35,596 nt of DNA from Verrucomicrobia bacterium UBA1200 (GTDB taxonomy: Bacteria; Verrucomicrobiota; Kiritimatiellia; RFP12; UBA1067): contig DBXY01000041.1 of assembly GCA_002309765.1 (NCBI GenBank), positions 1-35,596 on the forward strand, in the 5' to 3' direction. A program made the position numbers and the translations under genes. Below the pieces are notes generated by a model, which did not search any database, was not told the origin of the DNA, and saw nothing but the letters and a program-made list of their open reading frames with translations. Positions within the stretch are counted from its first letter, which is position 1. Each line of letters opens with the position of its first letter. Below, one piece after another: positions 15,026 through 23,326 of the stretch.

Positions 15026-17194
15026 TCATTTTCTTGATTTCCCGCCTTTGGAACGCTTGCCCTTGGAACGCCGTTCCGTTTGGGGGGCATGTTCGGTCAT
15101 TTCGGCGGGTACGAAATCGGCGCGGCGCTGGTTGAAATCCACGGCGGCGATCTTGACTTCGAGGTGGGAGCCGACCTGATAAGTCTGGCGACCGGCCACA
15201 AGCGTCTCGTTGGCGGGATTGAAGCGCACGAACTCGCGGGAGAGTTTTGAGATGTGGACCATGCCGCCCATCGCCAGTGCGGGGATATCGATGAAGACGC
15301 CGTAGTTGGTGCATTTGGACACCACCGCTGGATAAACCTCCAGGCGGTTGTCGTCCAGCTGCTGCTGGAGATAACGGAATTTTTTGATCTCCACCAGTTG
15401 GCGGGAAGCCTCGTCCGCAACCTGTTCGCACTCGGTTGCCCACAGCGCGGTGCGGTTGAGCTGTTCCTGCGGCACTCGGCCGCCTTTGCCGTCCAGATAA
15501 TCCGCGAGTTGGCGGTGCAGCGTCAGATCAGGATAGCGGCGGATCGGCGAGGTGAAATGCGCGTAGTAGGTCTTGGACAGACCGAAGTGTCCGATCTTTT
15601 GGGCGGAATAAATCGCGCGTTTCATGCTGCGCAGCACCATCATGTGCGCGTGGTAGCGCAGGGGATGGTTGGCGGTTTTTTTGAGGAAAGCCGCGAGATT
15701 AGTCGGATTGGAAAGATCGCCGGGGTGGAAGCCCAGCATCGTCAGTCCGGCCTCCAGTTCCTCCAGCTTTTCCTCGTCCGGCGCTTCGTGAAGTCGGGCG
15801 AGGATTTTCACGCCGTGGGTCCACAGTTCGGCGGCTACCGCCTCGTTGGCCGCCACCATACACTCCTCGATTAGCTGGTGCGACTCGTCATAGGGGCGGG
15901 TTAGCACGCCGCAGAGGCGGCCTTCCGCGTCAAGTTGGATTTCCACCTCCGGCACGTCCATGTCCAACGCGGCCATCGAAAAACGCCGTTCGCGGAGCTG
16001 TGCGGCAAGCTGCCAGGAGTCGCGTATCAGCCGTTGCGCCTCTGACGGCACCGGGTCAAGACCTTCGGGCTGGGTGCCCTTCAAAATCGCCAGCGCCTGT
16101 TCGTAGTTGAGCCGCAGTTTGGAGCGGATGCGCGATTTGGCGAACCGACGCGCAATCATTTTACCTTTGGCGTTGAAGGTAAGGAATGCGGAGAAGGTCA
16201 GCCGGTCTTCATCCGGACGCAGGGAACAAACCCCGTTGCTCAACTGTTCGGGCAGCATCGGGATAACCTTGTCAACCAGATAAACGCTGGTACCCCGCTT
16301 GTACGCCTCGCGGTCCAGGGCCGAGCCGGGGCGGACAAAGTGGCTGACATCGGCGATGTGTACGCCGAGGACGCGGTTGCCTTCGCGGTCATACTCCAGC
16401 GAGATGGCGTCATCGAAATCTCGGGCGGAGGCGGGGTCGATGGTGATGATGTAGCGGTCGCGGAGATCCTCGCGTTTGCCGGGGCGGCGTAGCCGTTGTG
16501 AGACCCGTTCCGCCTCGTCGATTACGGCGGCAGGAAACTCTGATGGCAGTTCAAACTGGCGCATCACCACTTCGGTGTCGAGCGAAGGGCGGTCGGCCGG
16601 GCCGATCACATCGACAATCTCGCCTTCGGGGGCGACGTGCCGGTTCTCCCACGCGGTGAAACGCATCACCACGCGGTCGCCGGGTTTTGCGCCGCCGGGC
16701 GAGTGGACGTAGAAATCGTTTTTGTAAACCGGGTTCAGCGGCACCACATAGAAAAACTTCGAGGTGGCGTGAAGCGTGCCGACGATGTCGCGCGGCGAGC
16801 GTTCGATGATTTTAATCACCTTGCCTTTGATTTCGCCGCGGTGCCGGAACAGCCGGACGGTCACGATGTCGTCCGGCAGGGCGGTGCCGAGGTCCTCCGG
16901 TTCGATCCAGACCTGTTCCCCGGTTTCGCGGTCGGTAACATTTCCCGCCCCGTTGCGAACCAGGTGGAGCTGGCCGGTGAGCAAATCCATGCGCCGGGTC
17001 AAGGTATAGGCCATCGACTCGCGGGTTGGCGTTATTATCCCGTCCTTCACCATTTCTTTAAGAATGGCGTGGAGCCGGCCGAGCTGCTTGCCGCGTAGCT
17101 GGAGGGTATGGGCGATGTCTTTGGCCGTCCAAGCGTAATCGGGCTCCGACTCAAACAAGTATTGAATGGCGATTTTGTCTTTGTCTGCTTTCAT
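15026..17194 (-). CDS. rnr: Ribonuclease R (RNB-family 3'-5' exoribonuclease)
   Basis: Predicted 722 aa. Domains in order: an N-terminal winged-helix region (about 5-70), cold-shock-like OB domains (70-215), the RNB catalytic domain, an S1 domain (about 630-700) and a basic tail rich in Lys, Arg and Ser. The RNB domain has the catalytic DPASARDFDDAISLE at 253-267 and HFTSPIRRYPDL. RNase R degrades structured RNA and acts in rRNA quality control and trans-translation. The helix-turn-helix and basic tail favour RNase R over RNase II. The start at 17194 has a GGAG upstream. It lies 21 bases after the secreted peptidase gene and may share its promoter. Confidence 0.95.
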   Translation of the reverse strand: MKADKDKIAIQYLFESEPDYAWTAKDIAHTLQLRGKQLGRLHAILKEMVKDGIITPTRESMAYTLTRRMDLLTGQLHLVRNGAGNVTDRETGEQVWIEPEDLGTALPDDIVTVRLFRHRGEIKGKVIKIIERSPRDIVGTLHATSKFFYVVPLNPVYKNDFYVHSPGGAKPGDRVVMRFTAWENRHVAPEGEIVDVIGPADRPSLDTEVVMRQFELPSEFPAAVIDEAERVSQRLRRPGKREDLRDRYIITIDPASARDFDDAISLEYDREGNRVLGVHIADVSHFVRPGSALDREAYKRGTSVYLVDKVIPMLPEQLSNGVCSLRPDEDRLTFSAFLTFNAKGKMIARRFAKSRIRSKLRLNYEQALAILKGTQPEGLDPVPSEAQRLIRDSWQLAAQLRERRFSMAALDMDVPEVEIQLDAEGRLCGVLTRPYDESHQLIEECMVAANEAVAAELWTHGVKILARLHEAPDEEKLEELEAGLTMLGFHPGDLSNPTNLAAFLKKTANHPLRYHAHMMVLRSMKRAIYSAQKIGHFGLSKTYYAHFTSPIRRYPDLTLHRQLADYLDGKGGRVPQEQLNRTALWATECEQVADEASRQLVEIKKFRYLQQQLDDNRLEVYPAVVSKCTNYGVFIDIPALAMGGMVHISKLSREFVRFNPANETLVAGRQTYQVGSHLEVKIAAVDFNQRRADFVPAEMTEHAPQTERRSKGKRSKGGKSRK

Positions 17195-17215
17195 GTAACA
17201 AATCTCCTAAAGGGG

Positions 17216-18535
17216 TTAACGGGGCAACTGCGCTTTCCATTCTTCCGCCAACTCAAGGCGGGTCTTTCCGGTACGCTCCTTCCAGATATCCTCGCGGTAA
17301 CGGCCCTCGCGGGCGGCTGCATTTAGGTGTTTGAGGAACTCCGGGTCGTGTTTTCGGATCACGAAATCGAGAAAATTCGCGGTAACGCGGTAGCTTGCGT
17401 CATGTACCGCATCGCGCTGTCTGACCTTGGCGCCTTTGCTTTGCGGCTCATAAAGAAACCAACGGACATAATCCGCCAAACCTTCGCTAACCCATCCTGG
17501 CGGCTGGCGACGGTTGTAGCTTTGAACCACATGGGCCATTTCGTGTACAATGCAGCCGAGACCTTCGCGGTCTTTTTCTCCGCGCAGCCAGCCGCGGTTG
17601 ACGTGGATTTCGTTACCGGCGGCGTAAGCAGGAGTGCCGCCCAACCCATCGCGGATACAGATTGAGAATCGGCGCGTCGGGCGGAAGCCGTCCGACGCCA
17701 GCTCGCGGGTCAGGCGGGGATACCAGGTTTTCACTAACGGGATAATCTTTTCCTTTCCCCATTCCGCCAATTCCGGCGCGTTGGAACAGTCCAAGGTAAA
17801 GTGGAAGAAACCGTCGTCAGAGTCGAAATTGAACACCTTTGGTTCCGGGGTTTTCAGATCAGTGTCCGAGGCGGAAACGATATCGATCTCGCTGTAGAAT
17901 GTGTGGGCGAAAGGTGATTTGCCTGTCGGCTCGATTTTAAACAGCAGATAGCGGAAAGTCCCCAAAGAGGAGTCCTGCGCGCCGGGCACGATTGCCACGC
18001 CATATTGACCACCCGCGCCGCGGCTGTGGTCAGGACCGCCGCGTTGCTGGCGGGTATCGACCCTTGCCAGGCGGCGCAATCCAGGGGTGCGCTCGGAAAC
18101 CGATTGCCAGCCTGATTGCGGGGCGCGCTCGGCTCCCCACACCGTGTAAACCTGCGGGGCGCGCTCGTCGGTGTGGCAGGAGTAGGTACCGATGCGTTTA
18201 AGCTCGGTAGGTTGGCCGAGGTCGGCCAAAATCCAGGTTTCTCCGACAAAGAACAGGTTTTGCGCCGGCGAATCCATCGTGCCGGGCAACTGGCCGTCGT
18301 TCAATGCTTCGATTTCCCCGCCGTTGTTGTCGCGGGTTCCGCGGATGATGGAAAACCGCGCTTTTGCGCCGGTGTCGTTCTCAACCGGCGACGGGACGCT
18401 GGAAAAGCGGAAATTACGGTTATTGGCATTGTGATTAATCAACACCATCGGTTCGGCGGCAACCGCCGCCATGCCGCCGCCAAGGGTGGCCAGGGCCAGT
18501 AATAACGATGAACGGGTTCGGGCAACACTTTTCAT
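17216..18535 (-). CDS. Secreted basic-secretory-protein-family metallopeptidase with discoidin-like N-terminal domain
   Basis: Predicted 439 aa. The start at 18535 (MKSVARTRSS) is preferred over the ATG at 18544 because AAGGA is then nine bases upstream. A signal peptide ends near AVAA (about residue 27). Residues about 30-235 contain ETWILADLGQPTELKRIGTYS and FRYLLFKIEP, which look like a discoidin/F5-8C-type carbohydrate-binding domain. The C-terminal half has HEMAH at H331-H335 inside IVHEMAHVVQSYN, then GWVSEGLADYVRW. This matches the BSP peptidase family (PF04450), whose plant members are defence proteins. It probably acts outside the cytoplasm on a glycan-linked or cell-surface target. 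All putative zinc ligands are present. Confidence 0.82.
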   Translation of the reverse strand: MKSVARTRSSLLLALATLGGGMAAVAAEPMVLINHNANNRNFRFSSVPSPVENDTGAKARFSIIRGTRDNNGGEIEALNDGQLPGTMDSPAQNLFFVGETWILADLGQPTELKRIGTYSCHTDERAPQVYTVWGAERAPQSGWQSVSERTPGLRRLARVDTRQQRGGPDHSRGAGGQYGVAIVPGAQDSSLGTFRYLLFKIEPTGKSPFAHTFYSEIDIVSASDTDLKTPEPKVFNFDSDDGFFHFTLDCSNAPELAEWGKEKIIPLVKTWYPRLTRELASDGFRPTRRFSICIRDGLGGTPAYAAGNEIHVNRGWLRGEKDREGLGCIVHEMAHVVQSYNRRQPPGWVSEGLADYVRWFLYEPQSKGAKVRQRDAVHDASYRVTANFLDFVIRKHDPEFLKHLNAAAREGRYREDIWKERTGKTRLELAEEWKAQLPR

Positions 18536-18589
18536 TATGTGCATTCCTTCTTTATTGTGAAATTTCCAAATGCGGCAAAAACAATAATA

Positions 18590-18619
18590 ATAGTACCATA
18601 GTCGGGTCATGGGTGTCAA
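18590..18619 (-). promoter_or_regulatory. Predicted promoter of the BSP peptidase gene
   Basis: On the minus strand a consensus TTGACA (18619-18614) and TACTAT (18595-18590) are separated by 18 bases. The -10 is about 55 bases before the predicted start codon. Confidence 0.55.
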
Positions 18620-18675
18620 TCTAGGGGGTTAAAAACCGTCAAAACAGTTTTTTTTATTTTTTTCGCTGCATTCGC

Positions 18676-18703
18676 TTGACTATTGCGGCAACTTAGTGAT
18701 AAA
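18676..18703 (+). promoter_or_regulatory. Predicted promoter of the polysaccharide locus
   Basis: TTGACT at 18676-18681 is followed after 16 bases by GATAAA (18698-18703); an overlapping TAAACT at 18700-18705 would give 18-base spacing. It lies about 45 bases before the Wza-like start, back to back with the promoter of the divergent peptidase gene. A T-rich tract (18647-18663) lies just upstream and may act as an UP-like element. Confidence 0.5.
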
Positions 18704-18748
18704 CTAACGCCTGTTTTGTGGACTAATTGTGTCCACTGACGGCGATTG

Positions 18749-19444
18749 ATGCTTTTTTTGGGGTTTTTGATGACGGTGTTTTTAAGGCTTGTCGCGGCTT
18801 TTGGACTATTGCTGGCCTGTTCCGGGTGTCAGACGGTGGCGAATTGGTTCAAGGGCGGACAAAAAGAGGATGTGGTGTCCGATTACGGGGAGCTGGCCGT
18901 GTACAGACCCGATGGCGAGCCTCGTATTACGCCTGGGCTGGCTCTGAAGATTAGCGTTTCAGCCTCCGGGGCGGACGTCTCCGAGACGGTGAAGGAGGTC
19001 AGTGTGTCCGGGGACATCCTGTTGCCGCTGGTGGGCAAGGTGGCTTGCGACGGACTGACGTTATTGGAGTTGCAGGACCGGATAAAGAAGGCATTTGAGG
19101 AGTATTACCGTGACCCGCAGGTGCAGGTGAGTTTCGCCTACGCGGAAGGGTCTTCGATGAAGTCTCCTTGGGGTACGGTGTTGTTGCAGGGCGCGATTGC
19201 CCGTCCCGGTCCGGTGAATATGCCATCAACACTGGACTTGACGGTTACAAGGGCTTTGATGCTTGCTGGTAACCCCACGAACTTGGCGGACAAGCGCAAG
19301 GTTCGGGTTACCCGGCGGCAGGCCGATGGTTCGCTTAAGCGGTTTGACGTTGATATCGTCAAAATCGGTAAAGAGGGCCGGGCGGACTTGGATCTGGCGC
19401 TTAAGCCAGGAGATGTGGTTTGGGTACCGTATTCATGGTACTAA
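18749..19444 (+). CDS. Wza-like polysaccharide export lipoprotein
   Basis: Predicted 231 aa from the ATG at 18749; the in-frame ATG at 18770, which has GGGG before it and would still leave a full signal peptide, is a real alternative. The N-terminus is a lipoprotein signal with a lipobox LLAC (C24). A Poly_export segment follows (about 60-130: PGLALKISVS, VSGDILLPLVGKV, LQDRIKKAFEEYYRDPQVQVSF). An SLBB-like domain comes next (about 140-195: VLLQGAIARPGPV, RALMLAGNPTNLADKRKVRV), and the protein ends LKPGDVVWVPYSWY. It is shorter than E. coli Wza and probably has one SLBB domain. It would form the periplasmic/outer-membrane export channel for the locus. Confidence 0.88.
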   Translation: MLFLGFLMTVFLRLVAAFGLLLACSGCQTVANWFKGGQKEDVVSDYGELAVYRPDGEPRITPGLALKISVSASGADVSETVKEVSVSGDILLPLVGKVACDGLTLLELQDRIKKAFEEYYRDPQVQVSFAYAEGSSMKSPWGTVLLQGAIARPGPVNMPSTLDLTVTRALMLAGNPTNLADKRKVRVTRRQADGSLKRFDVDIVKIGKEGRADLDLALKPGDVVWVPYSWY

Positions 19445-19488
19445 ACTTGGCGGTTTTGATTTTGGAGTGAGTAGAGGAGAAAAAAAGT

Positions 19489-20508
19489 ATGGCTAAGTTA
19501 TTGATTGCAGGTTTAGCCGCGTTTGTGTTGTGTGCGACTGGGGCGGGATCGGTGTTTGCCGACGAGGCCTCGACATTGACGCGCCAAGTATGGATGAGCA
19601 AGGTTGGCACTTCCGCTTCGGACCAGTCGGTCTTGAAGAGTACTCTGCCGCAGTTGGCGGCTGCCGACCGGGCCGAATTCGCCAATCGGGTTCTCAAGGC
19701 GGTTTCCCGTCTGCCGATTTCCCCGGAGGAGAAGGCCGAGAAGTTCGTGCAGGTTGCCAATGATTTGCTGGCCCAACAGATTGGCGACCAGAAGGCGGAC
19801 CTGATCGCGGAAATTTATGCCACTACGCCGGTGGAGTTCCTGCCCGCAGTGACCGATTCGCTCTCCCAAAAGTTCAGCCCGGAAAAGAACGGACTTTCCA
19901 ACGCCGCTTACGAGAAGTTTGCCGAGACGACGATGGACAAGGCCGCGAAGCTAAACGCCGGGACGGACGAGCCTTCGGTGCGCGACACGATGGTGGCTTT
20001 GCTCTTCATGAAGGGCGCCCCGCAGGATGCCGAACTCAAGAATAAGCTTTTGTCCAAGATGCCGGATGACCACACCCGTCAGGTCGCCAACGATTTGATT
20101 CCCGGTGTGCTCTCCACTGGCAAGTATGACGACGTGCTTAAGGCTGCCGGTATTGACGATGAGCCGTTGGACCTGTCTACTTTTGGAACCAGCACTGGTC
20201 ATTCGGCGTTAGATCGGTTGCTCGATGACATCTCCGCCGTCCAAAGCGTGGGCGGTGCCAATGGCGAGAGCGGGTCGAACAATGTGGTCAACAAGACTCT
20301 GGAAAATATCGCGGCTGGCGATGAATCTGCCGGTTTGGACGTTCCCAGCGTTGGATTGAACCGTATTCCGACCCGTACCGGAACTTCGGTTTCGGTGGCG
20401 GTGCCTAGAGGATACCAAAACCAGAATTCTGCGGTCATTTACGAAGACATCCAAGTCGAGGTCGGCGTCAATGACAACAAGCGCCGGAAGCACAACAATA
20501 ATCGCTAA
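19489..20508 (+). CDS. Secreted protein of unknown function in polysaccharide locus
   Basis: Predicted 339 aa, with GAGGAG at 19474-19479 before the ATG. A signal peptide ends at about VFA-DEAS (residue 25). The mature region is mostly short amphipathic helices rich in Ala, Asp and Leu (for example PISPEEKAEKFVQVANDLLAQ), with a possible repeated helical-hairpin pattern. The tail carries a VYxDxQVEVGV-like strand and a basic Asn/Lys/Arg end (NDNKRRKHNNNR). I recognise no family. Its place between the Wza-like lipoprotein and an outer-membrane barrel suggests a periplasmic accessory of export. Confidence 0.72.
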   Translation: MAKLLIAGLAAFVLCATGAGSVFADEASTLTRQVWMSKVGTSASDQSVLKSTLPQLAAADRAEFANRVLKAVSRLPISPEEKAEKFVQVANDLLAQQIGDQKADLIAEIYATTPVEFLPAVTDSLSQKFSPEKNGLSNAAYEKFAETTMDKAAKLNAGTDEPSVRDTMVALLFMKGAPQDAELKNKLLSKMPDDHTRQVANDLIPGVLSTGKYDDVLKAAGIDDEPLDLSTFGTSTGHSALDRLLDDISAVQSVGGANGESGSNNVVNKTLENIAAGDESAGLDVPSVGLNRIPTRTGTSVSVAVPRGYQNQNSAVIYEDIQVEVGVNDNKRRKHNNNR

Positions 20509-20531
20509 ACAGCCGCATAGGAGTTTTAACC

Positions 20532-21800
20532 ATGAATAGCAAAATGATGATGTCGGCAAGTTCAGCGCTGATGTGCGCGCTGGTTTGCGGGGTGGCAGTT
20601 GATGTTTATGGCCAGACCAAGATGTTCAACTATTCCCTGCCCAACAACCCCAACACCCGCGCGGAGTTTATGCGTCAGGGGGTGGGTGACCGCGGTTTCC
20701 ATTTCGGCAATCTGGAACTCTCGCCGTATGTCAATGCCGAGTACAAGTACAACAACAATGTTGATACCGATCGGCATAAATACCATGATTCTTCGCTTTC
20801 CATTCGGCCTGGTATCGACCTCAAGTACACTGGAAATAATTGGGGGTTGACCGGAAACGGTTGGTATTCCCGGTCGTGGCACAAGAATTATGACGAGTTG
20901 GATTCCAGGCGCTATAGCGAGCGGTTGGGGTATTGGTATCAGACCGAGGGCGGCCTTCGTATCGTATTGAGCGAGCAGTACACCCATTCGGAAGACCACG
21001 ACTCCATTATTGACGGTGGCCGCGGTATTTGGCGCGAGCGTGAAGAGTTGCGTTTGAGCGGCGTTGTTTCCTACCAGTTGGGCGAGCGTACCGGCGTGGC
21101 GTTGGGAATGCAATACCACGATATGGACTACAAGCGTAACAATAAGTACGCCAATCTTTATGGTTACGATGAGTTCGCCATGGAGTTGGAACTTTCGCGT
21201 AAGTTGAGCGAGCGCACCAACTTCCTGTTGGCAGGCGGTTACCAGACTTACCGCAGCGATGGTACCTCTCGCGGCTACAACCACCGTAGCAACGGTTACT
21301 CCGTTATGGCCGGTCTTGGTTCCCGCGCTACTGAGCGCATCACTTACCGCGCGTTAACCGGTGTAGGTTTCTGGGATTATTCCGGTGACGTCAATACGGC
21401 TTGGAAGTACAGCTTGAACGCCAACTGGATGATCAGCCACAAGTGGGCATTGTCGTTGGCCGGTTCCAGCTATTTCCAGCCCAGCGAGCGTGATCGTAAC
21501 CAGTCGGTTCAGACCTACACGCTTTCTTCCGGACTCTCCTACCGCCCGATTAAGCGGCTGTCAACGCATCTCGACGCGGCGATCCGTTACGAGCAGAACG
21601 AATACGCCAGCGATGGTCGTGATGACAGCTGGGAAGAGATGGTTTCGGTCCGGTTGCGTGGCGATTACCACTTGATCCGTTGTCAGGATTTTTCGGCCAA
21701 CCTTTACAGCTCTTTGGAGTTCAACAAGGAATTTTCCGATCGTGACGACTACGAGTATGACCAGTTTATACTTCGCGTCGGTCTGCGGCTCTTCTACTAG
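20532..21800 (+). CDS. Outer-membrane beta-barrel protein of polysaccharide locus (BBP2-like)
   Basis: Predicted 422 aa with a signal peptide (MNSKMMMSASSALMCALVCG..., cut near VYG-QTK). From about residue 55 it is a long series of alternating strands with aromatic girdles and charged turns, such as LELSPYVNAEYKYNNNVDTD, LSIRPGIDLKY and YSVMAGLGSRATERITYRALTGVG. The ending LRVGLRLFY is a classic barrel C-terminal signal. It resembles the putative beta-barrel porin 2 family often found in exopolysaccharide loci beside Wza-like lipoproteins. In such loci the barrel may replace or assist the outer-membrane part of the secretion channel. It is the last gene before a terminator hairpin. Confidence 0.8.
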   Translation: MNSKMMMSASSALMCALVCGVAVDVYGQTKMFNYSLPNNPNTRAEFMRQGVGDRGFHFGNLELSPYVNAEYKYNNNVDTDRHKYHDSSLSIRPGIDLKYTGNNWGLTGNGWYSRSWHKNYDELDSRRYSERLGYWYQTEGGLRIVLSEQYTHSEDHDSIIDGGRGIWREREELRLSGVVSYQLGERTGVALGMQYHDMDYKRNNKYANLYGYDEFAMELELSRKLSERTNFLLAGGYQTYRSDGTSRGYNHRSNGYSVMAGLGSRATERITYRALTGVGFWDYSGDVNTAWKYSLNANWMISHKWALSLAGSSYFQPSERDRNQSVQTYTLSSGLSYRPIKRLSTHLDAAIRYEQNEYASDGRDDSWEEMVSVRLRGDYHLIRCQDFSANLYSSLEFNKEFSDRDDYEYDQFILRVGLRLFY

Positions 21801-21832
21801 TTCCTCCAATTTTCGGAATTCCTGATAGTTTG

Positions 21833-21866
21833 ACCGCCTACGCGTTAGTGGTGTAGGCGGTTTTTT
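21833..21866 (+). terminator. Terminator or attenuator inside the polysaccharide locus
   Basis: ACCGCCTAC (21833-21841) pairs perfectly with GTAGGCGGT (21853-21861), followed by a run of six T (21861-21866). It ends twelve bases before the next start codon, so it would cut or lower expression of the genes downstream. Confidence 0.8.
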
Positions 21867-21878
21867 GTTGAGAAGCGT

Positions 21879-23309
21879 ATGATTCAGCAACTGTTAACCA
21901 AATACGGTGTCGCGTTTCATGTTGCGGTGATGGGTATTTTAGCGTGTTGCCTGGTATTTGCGGGACGCGCTTATTCGGGATACCCTTATGTTTGGTTGTC
22001 GGCAATTGCGCTGGAGTTGGCGTTGCTGTTGCCATCGGTGCTTCGCGACGAAAACTTTTCCGACGCCCGGCGGCGTACCCGCCACGCATTCTGTTGGGAT
22101 CCAATACTTTACATCGGGTTGATTTCCTTGGCCTTTGTTTTGGCCCAAGGGATCAACGGCGGTTGTGAGCTGGTGTATCAGCAGGATATCGATGTTTGGA
22201 AGATGGGCGACCCGCGTTTCCCCTGGATGCCGTTTGCGGTGGACGGCGGTTGCGCTTACCGTTTTGCCGGGGTATTACTGGCGGTGGTGGTTTCGCTTCT
22301 GGCGGTGCGTGATTTTATGAGCCGTAGCGCCAAGCGGTGCTTGCTGCAGTTGCTCACCGGTGGTTGCGGCGCGGTGGCATGGTGGTTCGTGTTCAGATAT
22401 TTCCGTCCGGCATCCGACGCCTGGAAGTTTTTGGATAGCGTTACCGTGCAGTCGGTGGGGTTCGCTTTTGGTTTTATGGCGTTAATCGGTCTGGGGCTGT
22501 ATGCAGACCGTTCGTACCAGTCTCCCTTTGGACGCCGTCTGTTGCTGGCGTTTGCGGTGTTTGGCAATCTTTTCGGTATGCTATTTGCCGCGTCTCCGTT
22601 GGTAGCGGCGCTCGGCTCGTTGTTGTTCCTGCTGTTGCTGGTGTTGTTGCTGATCAAGGTTCCCGGATTTCTGGGGATTGAGCATGCCGTTTCTTCAATT
22701 ATTGTCTTGGGCGGATTTGTCGGGTTGGTCGGTTGGGTATGGCCGGATAACCCGCTGATGCACAAGATTGCGGCGTTGGGCGATTTCTCGGCGCTTGGGC
22801 ATTGGTTTTCGGAAATCCGGCCGCATCGCGCCAAGGTGGCGTTGTCGATTTTCACCGAACACCCGTGGTTTGGGGTGGGGGTTAACGGTTTCGGCAGTTT
22901 TGTCGGGATGCATGTTAAAAGCAATGCAGAGTGGGCGTTTTTTAAGCAAGACCAAGGGTGGATTTTCAACGATTACCTGCAGTTGCTGGTTGAAGGCGGC
23001 GGTGCCGGTGTGATTTTCTCCATAGCGGCGTTGGTGGTATTGATCATCCCGATCGGTTCCAGACTGCGTGATTATTTTTTGGTGGTAGTCCATGGTGAAA
23101 ACAAGGCGTTGTCGTCAAACGTTTTTGCCGGATTGTTGGCACTGCTGTTTGCCTTTATGTCGGCTTGGCTCGGCAATGTGTTCCAGTTGCCGGCCGTGCT
23201 GCTTGCCACAGGGTGCGCAGTCGCGGCATTGCCGGCTTTTATCCCGGCTGCATCTTTACGCCGCAACACGGTAAAAAGCGAGCACCATTCGCACCATCGC
23301 GAAGCATAA
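21879..23309 (+). CDS. O-antigen ligase/Wzy polymerase-like membrane protein
   Basis: Predicted 476 aa with about ten or more transmembrane segments, spread over the whole chain. The large periplasmic loop near the C-terminus carries HPWFGVGVNGFGSF (from H328) and NDYLQLLVEGGG (N364-). These match the conserved loop of the Wzy_C/O-antigen ligase family (H-P-x-x-G-x-G and N-x-(Y/H)-L). Such proteins polymerise or ligate lipid-linked oligosaccharides in the periplasm. The ribosome-binding site is weak (GAGAAG), and a terminator hairpin lies only twelve bases upstream. The tail is His/Lys/Arg-rich (SEHHSHHREA). Confidence 0.85.
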   Translation: MIQQLLTKYGVAFHVAVMGILACCLVFAGRAYSGYPYVWLSAIALELALLLPSVLRDENFSDARRRTRHAFCWDPILYIGLISLAFVLAQGINGGCELVYQQDIDVWKMGDPRFPWMPFAVDGGCAYRFAGVLLAVVVSLLAVRDFMSRSAKRCLLQLLTGGCGAVAWWFVFRYFRPASDAWKFLDSVTVQSVGFAFGFMALIGLGLYADRSYQSPFGRRLLLAFAVFGNLFGMLFAASPLVAALGSLLFLLLLVLLLIKVPGFLGIEHAVSSIIVLGGFVGLVGWVWPDNPLMHKIAALGDFSALGHWFSEIRPHRAKVALSIFTEHPWFGVGVNGFGSFVGMHVKSNAEWAFFKQDQGWIFNDYLQLLVEGGGAGVIFSIAALVVLIIPIGSRLRDYFLVVVHGENKALSSNVFAGLLALLFAFMSAWLGNVFQLPAVLLATGCAVAALPAFIPAASLRRNTVKSEHHSHHREA

Positions 23310-23326
23310 CCTTGGAGAAATAACCG

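Noticed and set aside
18634..18663. AAAAC/GTTTT stem followed by T-run before the Wza-like gene
   Set aside because: AT-only pairing, and no plus-strand transcript is expected to arrive from the left, where genes are on the minus strand; more likely an A/T-rich promoter element.
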